DNA from: Corynebacterium ciconiae DSM 44920
GTDB taxonomy: Bacteria; Actinomycetota; Actinomycetes; Mycobacteriales; Mycobacteriaceae
Direction of reading: 5' to 3'
Length of the DNA stretch: 64,000 nucleotides
Assembly: GCF_030440575.1 (NCBI RefSeq)
Contig: NZ_CP047189.1
Coordinates: 1,116,001-1,180,000, forward strand
The translations under genes were made by a program, and so were the position numbers. The notes below the pieces were generated by a model. The model saw only the letters and a list, made by a program, of their open reading frames with translations. It did not search any database and had not been told where the DNA came from. This document shows, piece after piece, positions 8,820-17,708 of the stretch (positions are counted from its first letter, which is position 1; the number at the start of each line of letters is the position of its first letter).

Positions 8820-8858
8820 ACTCTGCTGCGTAGTAGCAGCGGGGTGGCGTCGATAAGC
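8820..8858 (+). repeat. Family A and family B words side by side after leuB
   Basis: ACTCTGCTGCGTAGTAGC (8820-8837) and GCGTCGATAAGC (8847-8858) occur in the same orientation, separated by 9 nt, beginning 21 nt after the leuB stop. It is the only place in the window where full copies of both families adjoin. Confidence 0.8.
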
Positions 8859-8951
8859 ATCGGCTGCTAGCTACCGATCTGTCTCACAATCGCGGATCCT
8901 TCTGGGCGAAAACACATCGTGGCCAAAGTGAAGTGAATTACACTACGGCAC

Positions 8952-10880
8952 ATGAATGTTGAACTAGAAGAGGTCCGCGATTTTTTAGCGGAGCACGAGC
9001 CCTTTAAGCATCTGCCTGCGGATGCGCTCGGCGATCTACCGCAGCACATGGTGGTGGAATATGTGCGCGCGGGGGAGGTTATCTTTAGTGTCGGCCAGCA
9101 CAATCGCTATTTGAATATTATCCGCTCCGGGGCGGTGGATGTGCTGGGCGAGGATGGAGTGCTGCTCGACCGGCGGGACGCTGGGCGCTCCTTTGGGTAT
9201 TCGACGCTGGAAGACGATTCCCCGTCGCTGTACACCATGACCGCGGTGGAGGACAGCTTAGTACTGCGGCTGCCGCGCGAGGCCTTTCTCACGTTATGTA
9301 CCCAGCAGCCGCAAATATATCGCTTTTTCTCCTCTCAATCGCAGCGGATGCGGGCGCGGGCCACCCAGCTGCGGGAAGAGTCCTCCTCTGATGCATTGCG
9401 CAGCTTGGTCGGAGAATGCATGGTGCGCACCCCAGCATGCTGCGGGCCCGACACCCCAATTCGGGAGGCGGCAGCACGAATGGCGGCTCGCGGCGTGTCG
9501 AGCTTGTTAGTCGTTGACGGCGACGAGACAGTGCTGCGGCAGGGAATGCTCGTAGACGCAGCACAAGACTCGGTGCGACTGAGGGGCATTGTCACGGACA
9601 AAGACATGACAAAGAAAGTGGTGGCCGAGGCGCTTGATTCCTGCCTGCCGATTTCTGAGGTGATGACTCCCGACCCGGTCACCGTGAGCAGTTCAATGCG
9701 TGGCTTCGAAGCGATGCTTCTGCTAGCGCAGCACCGCATTCATCATCTGCCGGTGATCGATGATCATCACTTGGTAGGGATTGTCGCCTCTGGGGATATC
9801 ATGCGGCTCCTGCGTAATGATCCGATCTTCGTACACGCCGACATGGTCCGGGCGGAAACGGACTCGGAGCTTACCCACGTCTATAGCTCGGCGAAGGAGG
9901 TGGCGGCCCGCTTTATCGAACGCGGCGCCGATCCTGCGGAGGTCTCCGGTCTGCTTACCTTGGCCGCTGACGCCCTGGCACAACGGGTGATCGCCCTCAC
10001 CGAGGAGGAGATGGGCCCGCCGCCGGTGCCGTACTGCTTTGTGGTGCTCGGCTCGCACGGCCGGCGCGAGATGGGTTTTGGCTCGGATCAAGACAATGCG
10101 CTGATTTTGGACGACACCTTTAACCCAGCAGAGCATAAAGACTATTTCGCCGAGTTTTCTCACCGCGTGTGTACGCGTCTCGACGCCGCCGGGCAGGTGC
10201 TGTGCCCAGGGGAGATGATGGCCTCCAATCCAGAGTGGCGCATGACGGTGAGCCAATGGACACGCACGTTTCACACCTGGGTCTCCGCACCCGAGCCCGA
10301 TGCCGTGCTGCACACGCAGGTCTTCTTTGACATGCGCGGTATTGCCGGCTCTCTCGACCTCGCCGAGGAGGTCATCGCCTCAGCACATCAGCAGGCCCAT
10401 TCCGCCCGCCGGCTGCACGCCCACCTGGCGGCGCTCGCCGCGAGGCGCGATACACCCCTAGGATTCTTCCGAGGGCTCGTGGTGGAACGGGGCGGCGACT
10501 ACGCCAACACCCTCGATGTGAAAAAAGGCGGCACTGCCACGATCGTGCAGATGGCCCGGCTTTTCGCGCTCTCCGCACCGGCCGACACCACCAGCAGGCC
10601 GCTGGGCACCTCCGAGCGCTTGGAGTTCGCGATGGCCAGCAACGGGATATCTGCCAAAGGTGGCGCCGATCTGCTCGACAGCCTCCACTTTCTCACCACC
10701 GTGGTGCACCGCCATCAAGCGGCGCAGCTGCGCGCCGGGGCCAGCGACGCTGAGGTGGACTATCACATCGACCCCAAACAACTCAGCACCATCGAACGCG
10801 AGGGGCTTCGCGACGCCTTCTCCATCATCCGATCGATGCAATCGGCACTGAGCACCAAATACCCAGTGAGGAGCATCTGA
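8952..10880 (+). CDS. cNMP-binding, CBS-pair and DUF294 nucleotidyltransferase-like signalling protein
   Basis: A 642-residue cytoplasmic protein with an N-terminal cyclic-nucleotide-binding domain (about 15-125), a CBS pair (about 155-285; GVSSLLVVDGDE, IVTDKDMT, HHLPVIDDHHLVG), a DUF294 nucleotidyltransferase-like domain with GSHGRREMGFGSDQDNAL (about 365-382, the G-S/D-x-D site of the GlnD family), and a helical C-terminal domain. Such proteins are thought to sense cyclic nucleotides and adenylates; the enzyme reaction is not established. TACACT lies 7 nt before the ATG, suggesting a leaderless mRNA. The stop overlaps the next start in TGATG, so the exonuclease gene is co-translated, a pairing also found in other actinobacteria. 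Confidence 0.88.
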   Translation: MNVELEEVRDFLAEHEPFKHLPADALGDLPQHMVVEYVRAGEVIFSVGQHNRYLNIIRSGAVDVLGEDGVLLDRRDAGRSFGYSTLEDDSPSLYTMTAVEDSLVLRLPREAFLTLCTQQPQIYRFFSSQSQRMRARATQLREESSSDALRSLVGECMVRTPACCGPDTPIREAAARMAARGVSSLLVVDGDETVLRQGMLVDAAQDSVRLRGIVTDKDMTKKVVAEALDSCLPISEVMTPDPVTVSSSMRGFEAMLLLAQHRIHHLPVIDDHHLVGIVASGDIMRLLRNDPIFVHADMVRAETDSELTHVYSSAKEVAARFIERGADPAEVSGLLTLAADALAQRVIALTEEEMGPPPVPYCFVVLGSHGRREMGFGSDQDNALILDDTFNPAEHKDYFAEFSHRVCTRLDAAGQVLCPGEMMASNPEWRMTVSQWTRTFHTWVSAPEPDAVLHTQVFFDMRGIAGSLDLAEEVIASAHQQAHSARRLHAHLAALAARRDTPLGFFRGLVVERGGDYANTLDVKKGGTATIVQMARLFALSAPADTTSRPLGTSERLEFAMASNGISAKGGADLLDSLHFLTTVVHRHQAAQLRAGASDAEVDYHIDPKQLSTIEREGLRDAFSIIRSMQSALSTKYPVRSI

Positions 10881-11521
10881 TGTTCGGCTGGAGAGCAAAG
10901 AAAGCCACAGGCGTTCTCGCCGAGTTCAACGCCACTGCCCAGCACGAGGCGCACGTCCCCCTCGATGAGGCCGAGCTGCTTGCCGTAGACATAGAAACCA
11001 CCGGGCTGCATCCCTCCAAAGACAAGATGCTGTCTGTGGGATGGGTGCCGGTGCGCGGCCGTCAGATCCGCCTCGAGGAGGCCGGATATCTCCTCATCAA
11101 ACAAGACCGCCCAGTGGGTATCTCCGCGACGCTGCACCACCTCACCGACACCCAGCTTGCCACCGGTCACAGCCCTCGCCGTGCCCTTGAGGAATTTCTT
11201 CCCGTCCTCGCAGGCACAGTCATGCTGGTGCATTTTGCTCCCATCGAACAGCGTTTTCTCTCCGCTCTTTGCGAGCAGGAATTCGGCGCACCGCTACGGG
11301 TACCCACGGCAGACACGTTCCAGCTCGAGCGCACGCACATGGAAAAGATGTCCACCTACCCGCGCGGTGAGGATCTCCGCCTGCCTCGCGTGCGCGCCCG
11401 CTACAACCTGCCGCGCTATCGCAATCACAATGCGCTTATCGACGCCATCGCCTGCGCCGAGCTGTACCTGGCTATGCGGGCGCACCGTGGTTATGAAACT
11501 GTGCGCGATATCCTTGCGTGA
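10880..11521 (+). CDS. DnaQ-like 3'-5' exonuclease
   Basis: A 213-residue DEDD-family exonuclease related to the epsilon subunit of DNA polymerase III. Exo I is AVDIETTGLHP (about 36-46), Exo II lies around MLVHFAPIEQRF, and Exo III is HNALIDAIACAELYL with the conserved H and D. It overlaps the cNMP/CBS/DUF294 gene by one base and so forms an operon with it. In relatives these two genes lie together near acetate metabolism genes; the physiological link is unknown. Its stop codon runs into a reverse family A copy, and its Exo III motif is encoded over a family B word (11434-11445). Confidence 0.85.
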   Translation: MFGWRAKKATGVLAEFNATAQHEAHVPLDEAELLAVDIETTGLHPSKDKMLSVGWVPVRGRQIRLEEAGYLLIKQDRPVGISATLHHLTDTQLATGHSPRRALEEFLPVLAGTVMLVHFAPIEQRFLSALCEQEFGAPLRVPTADTFQLERTHMEKMSTYPRGEDLRLPRVRARYNLPRYRNHNALIDAIACAELYLAMRAHRGYETVRDILA

Positions 11522-11610
11522 CTACGCATCAGCCCAGCCGCGAGTGCGTTCTTCACTTTGTGCTGCTCACAAGGGTGATGGGACTACGGGCAACTCTGAT
11601 GCGTAGTAGC
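11521..11610. repeat. Inverted pair of family A words
   Basis: ACTACGCATCAG at 11521-11532 is the exact reverse complement of CTGATGCGTAGT at 11596-11607, which belongs to the full 18-mer ACTCTGATGCGTAGTAGC (11593-11610). The 63-nt spacer holds no gene. The pair could fold into a 12-bp stem in the RNA downstream of the exonuclease gene; no U-run follows. Confidence 0.75.
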
Positions 11611-11753
11611 GGTGAGGGAAGCTGCCACCGCTATGAGCTGAGAAGCGCCCCACGCTGCGGCTAACCCCATCTGGTGGGAGAAGCGCTATGGTGCACCACG
11701 ATTTATGCCCGATGCGCGGCGCAGCTGAGGGAGGGCTGGTTAAGATGGTCGGC

Positions 11754-12551
11754 ATGCGTTTTGGACGAATTGCTCACCCAGAAGGAATGTGTTTCGCCGT
11801 CATCGAGGGCGAAGGCGAGAGCCAGGTAGCGAAGGAGATCAAGGAGACTCCTTTCACGAAACCGGAGTTTACGGGCCGTAGCTGGCCGATCGCCGAGGTG
11901 AAGCTGCTGGCGCCGATGCTGCCGTCGAAGATTTGCGCGATCGGGCGCAACTATGCCGATCACGTGGCGGAGGTGTTTAAGAAGTCCGCGGACGCACTGC
12001 CGCCGACGCTGTTTCTGAAGCCCCCCACAGCGGTGGTGGGCCCTGGTGCCGCCATCAAAATTCCGGATTTCGCCACTCGGGTGGAGTTTGAAGGCGAGTT
12101 GGCGCTGATCGTTGGGCGCCCGTGTAAGAACGTCAAGGCCGAGAATTGGAAGGACGTGATCCTCGGCTACACCGTGATCAATGATGTCTCCTCCCGCGAT
12201 TTGCAGTTCTCTGATGGCCAGTGGTCGCGCGCCAAGGGCATCGACACGTTCTGCCCGCTGGGCCCATGGATCGAAACCGACCTTGATGTCCTCGATCTCG
12301 AGGACTTGCCGATCAAGGCGCACCTGACCCACAACGGCACCACCGAGACTAAGCAGGACTCTAATTCCTCGCAGATGATCATGTCGGTGGGCGAAATCGT
12401 GGAGTTCATTAGCGCCTCCATGACTCTTCTGCCGGGTGATGTGATCTCCACTGGCTCTCCGGCCGGTACGGCGGAGATGGTTCCTGGTGACCACATTGAA
12501 ATCGAGATTCCCGGTTTGGGGCGCCTCGGCAACCCGGTCGAGCGCGCCTAG
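11754..12551 (+). CDS. odx: FAH-family protein, probable oxaloacetate decarboxylase
   Basis: A 265-residue fumarylacetoacetate hydrolase-fold enzyme. It has GRNYADHVAE (about 64-73), the metal ligands EFEGELALIVG and VINDVSSRDLQ, and the GDVISTGSPAG loop. The gene sits in the position of C. glutamicum cg1458, which is known to encode a divalent-metal-dependent oxaloacetate decarboxylase (Odx), and the N-terminus MRFGRIAHPEGMCF fits it. Two starts compete: ATG 11745 with a GAGGG-type site upstream, and ATG 11754 with TAAGAT 7 nt before it. The second is preferred by family alignment and the leaderless pattern seen nearby. Function by orthology; related hydrolases act on other acylpyruvates. 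Confidence 0.85.
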   Translation: MRFGRIAHPEGMCFAVIEGEGESQVAKEIKETPFTKPEFTGRSWPIAEVKLLAPMLPSKICAIGRNYADHVAEVFKKSADALPPTLFLKPPTAVVGPGAAIKIPDFATRVEFEGELALIVGRPCKNVKAENWKDVILGYTVINDVSSRDLQFSDGQWSRAKGIDTFCPLGPWIETDLDVLDLEDLPIKAHLTHNGTTETKQDSNSSQMIMSVGEIVEFISASMTLLPGDVISTGSPAGTAEMVPGDHIEIEIPGLGRLGNPVERA

Positions 12552-12580
12552 TCTATCGCCTGCGCGTCGACACCCCCTGA

Positions 12581-12619
12581 ACACCCGCTGCTGAGTGAGT
12601 ATCACTCGGTGGCGGGTGT
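12581..12619. terminator. Bidirectional terminator between odx and isochorismate synthase
   Basis: A 17-bp stem including three G-U pairs (12581-12597 with 12603-12619, 5-nt loop) lies between two convergent genes. It lacks a long U-run in either direction. Confidence 0.6.
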
Positions 12620-12652
12620 CCGCGTATGCGCGCCCGCAATAAGGGCTGCGCC

Positions 12653-12697
12653 CGCCGTGTCCGCCGTGTCCGCCGTGCGCGCCGCGCTCGCCGCGCT
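12653..12697. repeat. Five tandem copies of a 9-nt unit
   Basis: Two units of CGCCGTGTC, one CGCCGTGCG and two CGCCGCGCT run head to tail, just before the 3' end of the isochorismate synthase gene. It is noncoding in both annotated genes and could vary in copy number between strains. Confidence 0.75.
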
Positions 12698-12713
12698 CGC
12701 AACAAAGGCCGTG

Positions 12714-13838
12714 CTATAGCCCAAGTGCAGACATGATGGTCCTCAGCTTCGCGGTGGTTTCATCGAGCTCTGCCTGCGGGTCCGAGTCGGCAACGATTCC
12801 GCCGCCGGCCCAAGTACGGGCATGGGTGCCATGGGCATCTACTTCGGCGCAGCGGATCGCCACCATGTATTCGCCGTCTCCGCGGCGGTCGGCCCATCCG
12901 ACGGCCCCAGCGTAGAAGCCGCGCGGGGTTTCGGTGGCGCTGATGATTGCCTCCGCGGCGTCGGTGGGGGTGCCACAGATCGCCGGGGTGGGGTGAGTGT
13001 GCAAGGCCAACTCCAGGGCAGTCATGTCTGGATCCTTGACTGTTCCGGTGATGGGTGTGGCGAGATGCCACATCTCGGCTGTTTTGGTCAGTTCGGGGCG
13101 CTCGGGTATGTCGAGGGTGTCGCACAGGGGCCGCAGGGTCTGTTCGAGGTGCTGCACCACAAAGGCGTGCTCCGCCAAGTCTTTGGCACTGTGAAATAGC
13201 CGCTGTCCATTGTCCTCGTCGGTGCGCTTGTCGACGCCACGAGGCGCCGACCCAGCCAAAGGATAAGCGCTGACCGTGCTGCCGTGTTTGCGCACCAAAA
13301 CCTCGGGCGAGGATCCCACCAGCATGGACTGAGCGTGGTCGCCGCCGGCGGGGGAGAGGTCGGCAATGAAGCCATCGCAGTGGGGAGAGCGATCGATTAG
13401 TCGTGCAGCAACAAGCAGGGGGTCGGCCGGCGGGTCGAAGTGGACGTCGACTGCGCGGGCGAGAACGACTTTCTCTAGTCGCGTGCGGGCGATGGTGGCC
13501 ACGGCCGCTTCGACGCGGGTGAGGTGTTCTTCCTCGTCGGGATCGACCCCGACAAGCTCGGAGTGCAGTGCTGAACCGGGGCCAATACGGTAGTGGGCGT
13601 GCGGTTCTAGGGGGCCGCGTTCCCGAATGATGCGCTCGGGCACGGTGAGCGCTGCGGGGTCGTCGCGCACAAACGGTAGGGCGCCGACCACCATCGTCAC
13701 CTTCCCCTCCCGCAGGGCAGCGACAGCTTCCCACGGGTCGCGATAGCTGCCTCGTGATCCCTGGGTGCGCACTGATCCGTGGGCACGCGAGAGCAGAAAA
13801 TCCGGTGCAGAGGAGGGACGGTGAGCGAATTGGGACAT
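12714..13838 (-). CDS. Isochorismate synthase (MenF/EntC family)
   Basis: A 374-residue chorismate-binding enzyme that converts chorismate to isochorismate, the entry to menaquinone or catechol siderophores. The catalytic region shows LEKVVLARAVDV (Lys about residue 122), AGSAPRGVDK, the HPTPAICGTP metal-binding loop, GFYAGAVGW and a final AGGGIVADSDP. No siderophore genes are nearby, and corynebacteria use menaquinone, so a role in menaquinone synthesis is the likelier reading. TAGCAT lies 8 nt before the ATG, suggesting a leaderless start. It is transcribed divergently from gltX across only 54 nt. Confidence 0.88.
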   Translation of the reverse strand: MSQFAHRPSSAPDFLLSRAHGSVRTQGSRGSYRDPWEAVAALREGKVTMVVGALPFVRDDPAALTVPERIIRERGPLEPHAHYRIGPGSALHSELVGVDPDEEEHLTRVEAAVATIARTRLEKVVLARAVDVHFDPPADPLLVAARLIDRSPHCDGFIADLSPAGGDHAQSMLVGSSPEVLVRKHGSTVSAYPLAGSAPRGVDKRTDEDNGQRLFHSAKDLAEHAFVVQHLEQTLRPLCDTLDIPERPELTKTAEMWHLATPITGTVKDPDMTALELALHTHPTPAICGTPTDAAEAIISATETPRGFYAGAVGWADRRGDGEYMVAIRCAEVDAHGTHARTWAGGGIVADSDPQAELDETTAKLRTIMSALGL

Positions 13839-13892
13839 GGCAATTAATGCTAGTTCATGCAGGCCACGGGAAAGCTACTAGACTAGACAACC

Positions 13893-15389
13893 ATGTCTCA
13901 TACCTCAGAAGTTGTCGTTCGTTTTTCCCCATCGCCCACCGGTACTCCCCACGTCGGAATGGTGCGCACCGCCCTGTTCAACTGGGCCTACGCGCGCCAC
14001 ACCGGTGGCTCGATGATCTTCCGCATCGAAGATACCGATGCCGCCCGCGACTCGGAGGAGTCCTACCAGGCGATCATTGATTCGCTGAACTGGCTGGGAA
14101 TCGACTGGGACGAGGGCGTCGAAAAGGGCGGTCCCCACGAGCCCTACCGGCAGTCGCAGCGCGGAGACATCTACAAGGATGTGCTCACCAAGCTTATCGA
14201 CGCTGGGCTGGTCTATCCCGCCTACTCCACGGCAGAGGAAGTGGAGGAGCGTCACAAGGCAGCTGGGCGTGACCCCAAGCTGGGATACGACAACTTCGAC
14301 CGAGATCTCACCGAGGAGCAAAAGGCCGCCTTCGAAGCGGAGGGTCGTAAGCCGGTGTGGCGCCTGCGGATGCCGGAGAAGGACTGGGCATGGAACGATC
14401 TGGTCCGAGGAGAGATCTCCTTTAAAGCCCAGACCCAGCCAGACTATGTGGTCGCCCGCTCCAATGGTCAGCCGCTCTACACCCTGGTGAACCCGGTTGA
14501 CGATGCCATCATGGGGGTCACCCACGTGTTGCGTGGTGAGGATCTTCTGCCCTCGACTCCGCGTCAGATCGCGCTCTATGAGGCCCTGATTGAGATCGGT
14601 GTGGCGCAGCGCGTACCAGAGTTCGGCCACATGCCTTTCGTGATGGGGCAGGGCAATAAGAAGCTGTCGAAGCGAGATCCGCAGTCCAACCTGTTCAACC
14701 ATCGCGACGCCGGCATCATCCCCGAGGGCATGCTCAACTATTTGGCTCTACTCGGCTGGTCGTTGAGCAAGGATGAGGACATCTTCACCACGTCCCAGCT
14801 GATTGACAACTTCGACATCAAGGACGTGTTGTCCAATCCGGCACGATTCGACGAGAAGAAACTGCTGGCGATCAACGCCGACCATATCCGCATGCTGGAT
14901 TTGGAGGATTTCACCGCGCGGTTGCGTTCCTACCTCGCCGAGTACCACGACTTCCCGGCGGATTACCCAGACGATGCCTTCCGCTTCGCGGCGGAGCAGG
15001 TTCAGACGCGTATCAAGACCCTCGGCGATGCTTGGGATCTGCTGCGCTTCCTTGTTGTCGCGGACGAAAACCTCGAGCTCGAGCCGAAGGCTGCCCGGAA
15101 GAACCTTAAGGAGGACGCGGTGCAGGCGCTAGACGAGGCTATCTCCGTGCTCGAGCCGATCCAGGAGTGGAAGACGGACGCAATCGAATCTGCATTGAGC
15201 GCTCGGTTGATCGATGAGCTCGAGCTTAAGCCGCGCAAAGCCTATGGCGCCCTCCGCGTGGCCCTGACCGGAGCCCAAGTATCCCCGCCCCTGTTTGAAT
15301 CCATGGAGCTGGTGGGCAAGGAATCCACGTTGGCCCGTCTTCGTGCGGCTCGTGCTGTGACTCCGTGGAGCGAGGACGCAGCGCAGTAG
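13893..15389 (+). CDS. gltX: Glutamyl-tRNA synthetase
   Basis: A 498-residue class I synthetase that charges tRNA-Glu (and, in organisms with GatCAB, tRNA-Gln). The N-terminus has [20 protein letters not shown] (the HIGH region), and the KMSKS counterpart is KLSKRD (about 256). The C-terminal helical anticodon-binding domain follows. TAGACT is 8 nt before the ATG, with no ribosome binding site. The genes for tRNA-Gln and tRNA-Glu follow directly, so enzyme and substrates are encoded side by side. A family B word at 14192-14203 encodes LIDA. Confidence 0.96.
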   Translation: MSHTSEVVVRFSPSPTGTPHVGMVRTALFNWAYARHTGGSMIFRIEDTDAARDSEESYQAIIDSLNWLGIDWDEGVEKGGPHEPYRQSQRGDIYKDVLTKLIDAGLVYPAYSTAEEVEERHKAAGRDPKLGYDNFDRDLTEEQKAAFEAEGRKPVWRLRMPEKDWAWNDLVRGEISFKAQTQPDYVVARSNGQPLYTLVNPVDDAIMGVTHVLRGEDLLPSTPRQIALYEALIEIGVAQRVPEFGHMPFVMGQGNKKLSKRDPQSNLFNHRDAGIIPEGMLNYLALLGWSLSKDEDIFTTSQLIDNFDIKDVLSNPARFDEKKLLAINADHIRMLDLEDFTARLRSYLAEYHDFPADYPDDAFRFAAEQVQTRIKTLGDAWDLLRFLVVADENLELEPKAARKNLKEDAVQALDEAISVLEPIQEWKTDAIESALSARLIDELELKPRKAYGALRVALTGAQVSPPLFESMELVGKESTLARLRAARAVTPWSEDAAQ

Positions 15390-15439
15390 CACTGATGCAG
15401 GGATCACCTCAGCCCTAAAATTCCGCTTGAGCTGCTGGT

Positions 15440-15484
15440 TTGTGCAACGAGAGCTGTCATGGTTATAGTATTCCTCGTTGCACA
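15440..15484 (+). promoter_or_regulatory. Promoter of the tRNA-Gln/tRNA-Glu unit embedded in an 11-bp inverted repeat
   Basis: A -35-like TTGTGC (15440-15445) and a -10 TATAGT (15464-15469) are 18 nt apart, 51 nt before tRNA-Gln. The arms TGTGCAACGAG (15441-15451) and CTCGTTGCACA (15474-15484) are perfectly complementary and bracket the -10. They could be an operator, or the hairpin could end gltX transcripts, although no U-run follows. Confidence 0.55.
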
Positions 15485-15519
15485 GCAGGGGCTGAGAACA
15501 AGTCAGCAGCTGAGCGCGA

Positions 15520-15591
15520 TGGCCTATGGTGTAATTGGCAACACTACGGTTTCTGGTACCGTCATTCTAGGTTCGAGTCCTGGTAGGCCAG
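15520..15591 (+). tRNA. tRNA-Gln (anticodon CTG)
   Basis: A 72-nt cloverleaf. The acceptor arms TGGCCTA (15520-15526) and TAGGCCA (15584-15590) pair; the anticodon stem ACGGT/ACCGT encloses TTCTGGT with anticodon CTG; the T arm has GGTTCGAGTCC. CCA is not encoded. Confidence 0.95.
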
Positions 15592-15628
15592 CTTCAGTGT
15601 GAAGCTCGTATTCACGCTGAGTTCCTAT

Positions 15629-15701
15629 GCCCCGTTCGTCTAGCGGCCTAGGACGCCGGCCTCTCACGCCGGTAACACGGGTTCAAATCCCGTACGGGGT
15701 A
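15629..15701 (+). tRNA. tRNA-Glu (anticodon CTC), first copy
   Basis: A 73-nt cloverleaf with acceptor arms GCCCCGT and ACGGGGT, anticodon stem CCGGC/GCCGG around CTCTCAC (anticodon CTC), and T loop GGTTCAAATCC. CCA is not encoded. It is identical over its whole length to the gene at 18599-18671. Confidence 0.95.
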
Positions 15702-15709
15702 CAATGTTC

Positions 15710-15748
15710 AACCTCCTCTTTCACGAAAGTGAAGAGGAGGTTGTTTTT
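15710..15748 (+). terminator. Terminator of the tRNA-Gln/tRNA-Glu unit
   Basis: A 14-bp stem with one bulged T (15710-15724 with 15729-15742, loop GAAA) is followed by GTTTTTATTT. It lies 8 nt after tRNA-Glu. Confidence 0.9.
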
Positions 15749-15809
15749 ATTTCGCCCCCCCTTTAACCCCGCCTCCACGACTGATTGAGGGCGGGGAAGT
15801 GGTCTGCCG

Positions 15810-17174
15810 CTAGTCCAGCGCCACGTTAGTGTTTTCTGGCAGGATCAACGCGGCTGCTGCAGCGATCGCGAAGGACATACCAAAGACAGTGAACAGCAGT
15901 ACCTGCCCACCGAAGGCAAGTAGCGGAGGCACAATCAGCGGGGCGGCGATAGAGGCGAGACGGCCGAAGCCTGCAGCAGCGCCAGTACCGGTGGCGCGCA
16001 GCGCTGTGGGGTACAGCTCGGGGCCGATGGCGTAGAGCGCGCCCCACGCCCCCAAATTGAAGAAGCTGAGGAAGCAGCCGGAGACGATGATCTGCCATTC
16101 GGCGGAACTGAGACCATAGCTGAGTGCTGCAGCGGCACTGCCGGCGAGAAATACCGCCAGAGTCACGCGCCTGCCCCAACGCTCAATGAGATATGCAGCC
16201 ACGGCGTAGCCAGGCAGCTGCGCGAGAGTGATGATCAGGGTGAAGGTAAAAGACTTCACGAGGGTAAAGCCCTGCTCGTGCAGAATCGAAGGGATCCAGA
16301 TGAAAGCCCCGTAGTAGGCAAGATTGATACACAGCCACACGGTCCACAATGCTGCAGTGCGACGGCGAAGGGGCTGTGACCACAGGGATTGGGCCTGGGC
16401 CACCTCGGGTTCGATCGTGGATGTTGCCTGGTCATTCTTAGGCTGGCGTCCTAAGGCAGGGGAGTTCTCGAACGAGCGCACGACCTTCTCTGCTTCATCG
16501 TGGCGGTTAGTAGCCTCGAGGTAGCGCACAGACTCCGGCATGCCAAAGCGAACGACGAGAGCATAGATTGCCGGAATACAGCCCAAGGCTAAAGCCCAGC
16601 GCCAACCGTTATCATCGGCAGCTACAACAAAGGCGCCGATGCAGGCCGCCAGTATCCATCCCAGAGCCCAGAAAGCTTCAAGGATCACCACCATGCGCCC
16701 TCGGATGCGGCGGGGCGCGAATTCGGAGACGAACGTGGAGGCAACGGGCAGTTCAGCGCCGAGACCCACCCCGACAATGAAGCGGAAAACAAGAAGCACC
16801 GCCAAGCTACCGGCGAGGGCAGAGGCGCCGGTAGCGAGCCCGTACACCAAAAGAGTCAGGGTGAAGATGCACCGGCGACCGAATTTATCGGCGAGAAGAC
16901 CGCCGAGCGTGGCGCCGATAGCCATCCCAACGAATCCAATAGAACCCAGGAGTGATGTTTCGGTGTGACTGAGGCCCCAGTGGGCACTCAGCGCAGCCAT
17001 GATAAAAGAAATCAGCCCCACGTCCATTGCATCGAGCGCCCATCCCAATCCAGATCCGCCCAGTATCTGGGCATGTTTTCTGGTCACTGCTAAGGAATCG
17101 AGGCGTTCTGAGCGTGACGGTGCGGGCTGATGCGTAGTAGCAAAAGGCTGTGATTCAGTGTGTCCCTGGTGCAT
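15810..17174 (-). CDS. MFS transporter, NiaP-like (possible niacin or small organic acid carrier)
   Basis: A 454-residue major facilitator with 12 predicted helices. The segment GSGLGWALDAMDVGLISF (about 40-57) and the first-loop motif GGLLADKFGRR (about 91-101) resemble NiaP and other acid:H+ symporters of this branch; the MPESVRYLE motif follows helix 6. The substrate cannot be read from sequence. TAGGCT lies 6 nt before the ATG. The first 30 residues form a polar extension, part of which (around ATTHQP) is encoded by a family A word at 17126-17141. It lies between two tRNA-Glu copies and is transcribed against the tRNAs. Confidence 0.8.
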   Translation of the reverse strand: MHQGHTESQPFATTHQPAPSRSERLDSLAVTRKHAQILGGSGLGWALDAMDVGLISFIMAALSAHWGLSHTETSLLGSIGFVGMAIGATLGGLLADKFGRRCIFTLTLLVYGLATGASALAGSLAVLLVFRFIVGVGLGAELPVASTFVSEFAPRRIRGRMVVILEAFWALGWILAACIGAFVVAADDNGWRWALALGCIPAIYALVVRFGMPESVRYLEATNRHDEAEKVVRSFENSPALGRQPKNDQATSTIEPEVAQAQSLWSQPLRRRTAALWTVWLCINLAYYGAFIWIPSILHEQGFTLVKSFTFTLIITLAQLPGYAVAAYLIERWGRRVTLAVFLAGSAAAALSYGLSSAEWQIIVSGCFLSFFNLGAWGALYAIGPELYPTALRATGTGAAAGFGRLASIAAPLIVPPLLAFGGQVLLFTVFGMSFAIAAAAALILPENTNVALD

Positions 17175-17294
17175 AAAGGGAGCCTAAACCAGTACATGGA
17201 GTTGTGTGCATCACAACCCCCAACTGGGTGGCGGTTGTGTCTCGATATGCTCCGAGCGCTCGGTCGCTGGTGGGTGCTGCCAGTGACTGTCCGT

Positions 17295-17708
17295 TTAGGA
17301 CACGGTCAGGGAGGAACCGGATTGATCAATATCTGCGGGAACCATCGGGTCGCGCGAGGGTCCTTCGAGCACGGAGCCGTCAGCAAGGCTGAATTTGGAC
17401 ATGTGCTTTGAGCACACCGCGACCTGCTCGCCATCGAGATCCTCGAGGTGGTCAATCGGACCTTGGGCGTGCGGGCAGGTGGCGGAATAGGCCTTGAACA
17501 CGCCGGCTTCTGGCTGTGCTACCACCCAGTCATCAACGAAGACAGCGCCGCCTACGGGAATGGAAGCGGAGTCGACCTTGGAGGCTGTCTCGGAGCTGCC
17601 GCAGGCTGCTAACAGTGCGCCCGAGGCGGTGGCGGCGGTGGCCACGGCGACCCCCTTGAGGAAGTTGCGGCGCGAGCAGGGAAGGCGGGATGTATCAAAA
17701 CCACTCAT
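17295..17708 (-). CDS. Rieske [2Fe-2S] lipoprotein with Tat signal
   Basis: A 137-residue protein. The N-terminus has a twin-arginine signal, SRRNFLKG, then a lipobox-like LLAAC, so it should be folded in the cytoplasm, exported by Tat and anchored by lipid. The Rieske ligands are in CPHAQG and CSKHMSKF, the C-x-H and C-x-x-H pairs that bind the cluster. It is a small stand-alone Rieske protein, not the bc1 subunit. The electron partner is unknown. ATG 17708 is preferred to GTG 17717 because TAACGT lies 7 nt upstream. Confidence 0.85.
   Translation of the reverse strand: MSGFDTSRLPCSRRNFLKGVAVATAATASGALLAACGSSETASKVDSASIPVGGAVFVDDWVVAQPEAGVFKAYSATCPHAQGPIDHLEDLDGEQVAVCSKHMSKFSLADGSVLEGPSRDPMVPADIDQSGSSLTVS

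Noticed and set aside
17205..17260. GlxR-like TGTGTGCATCACA near the MFS start
   Set aside because: The spacing between half sites is wrong and it lies upstream of a gene with an unrelated predicted promoter.
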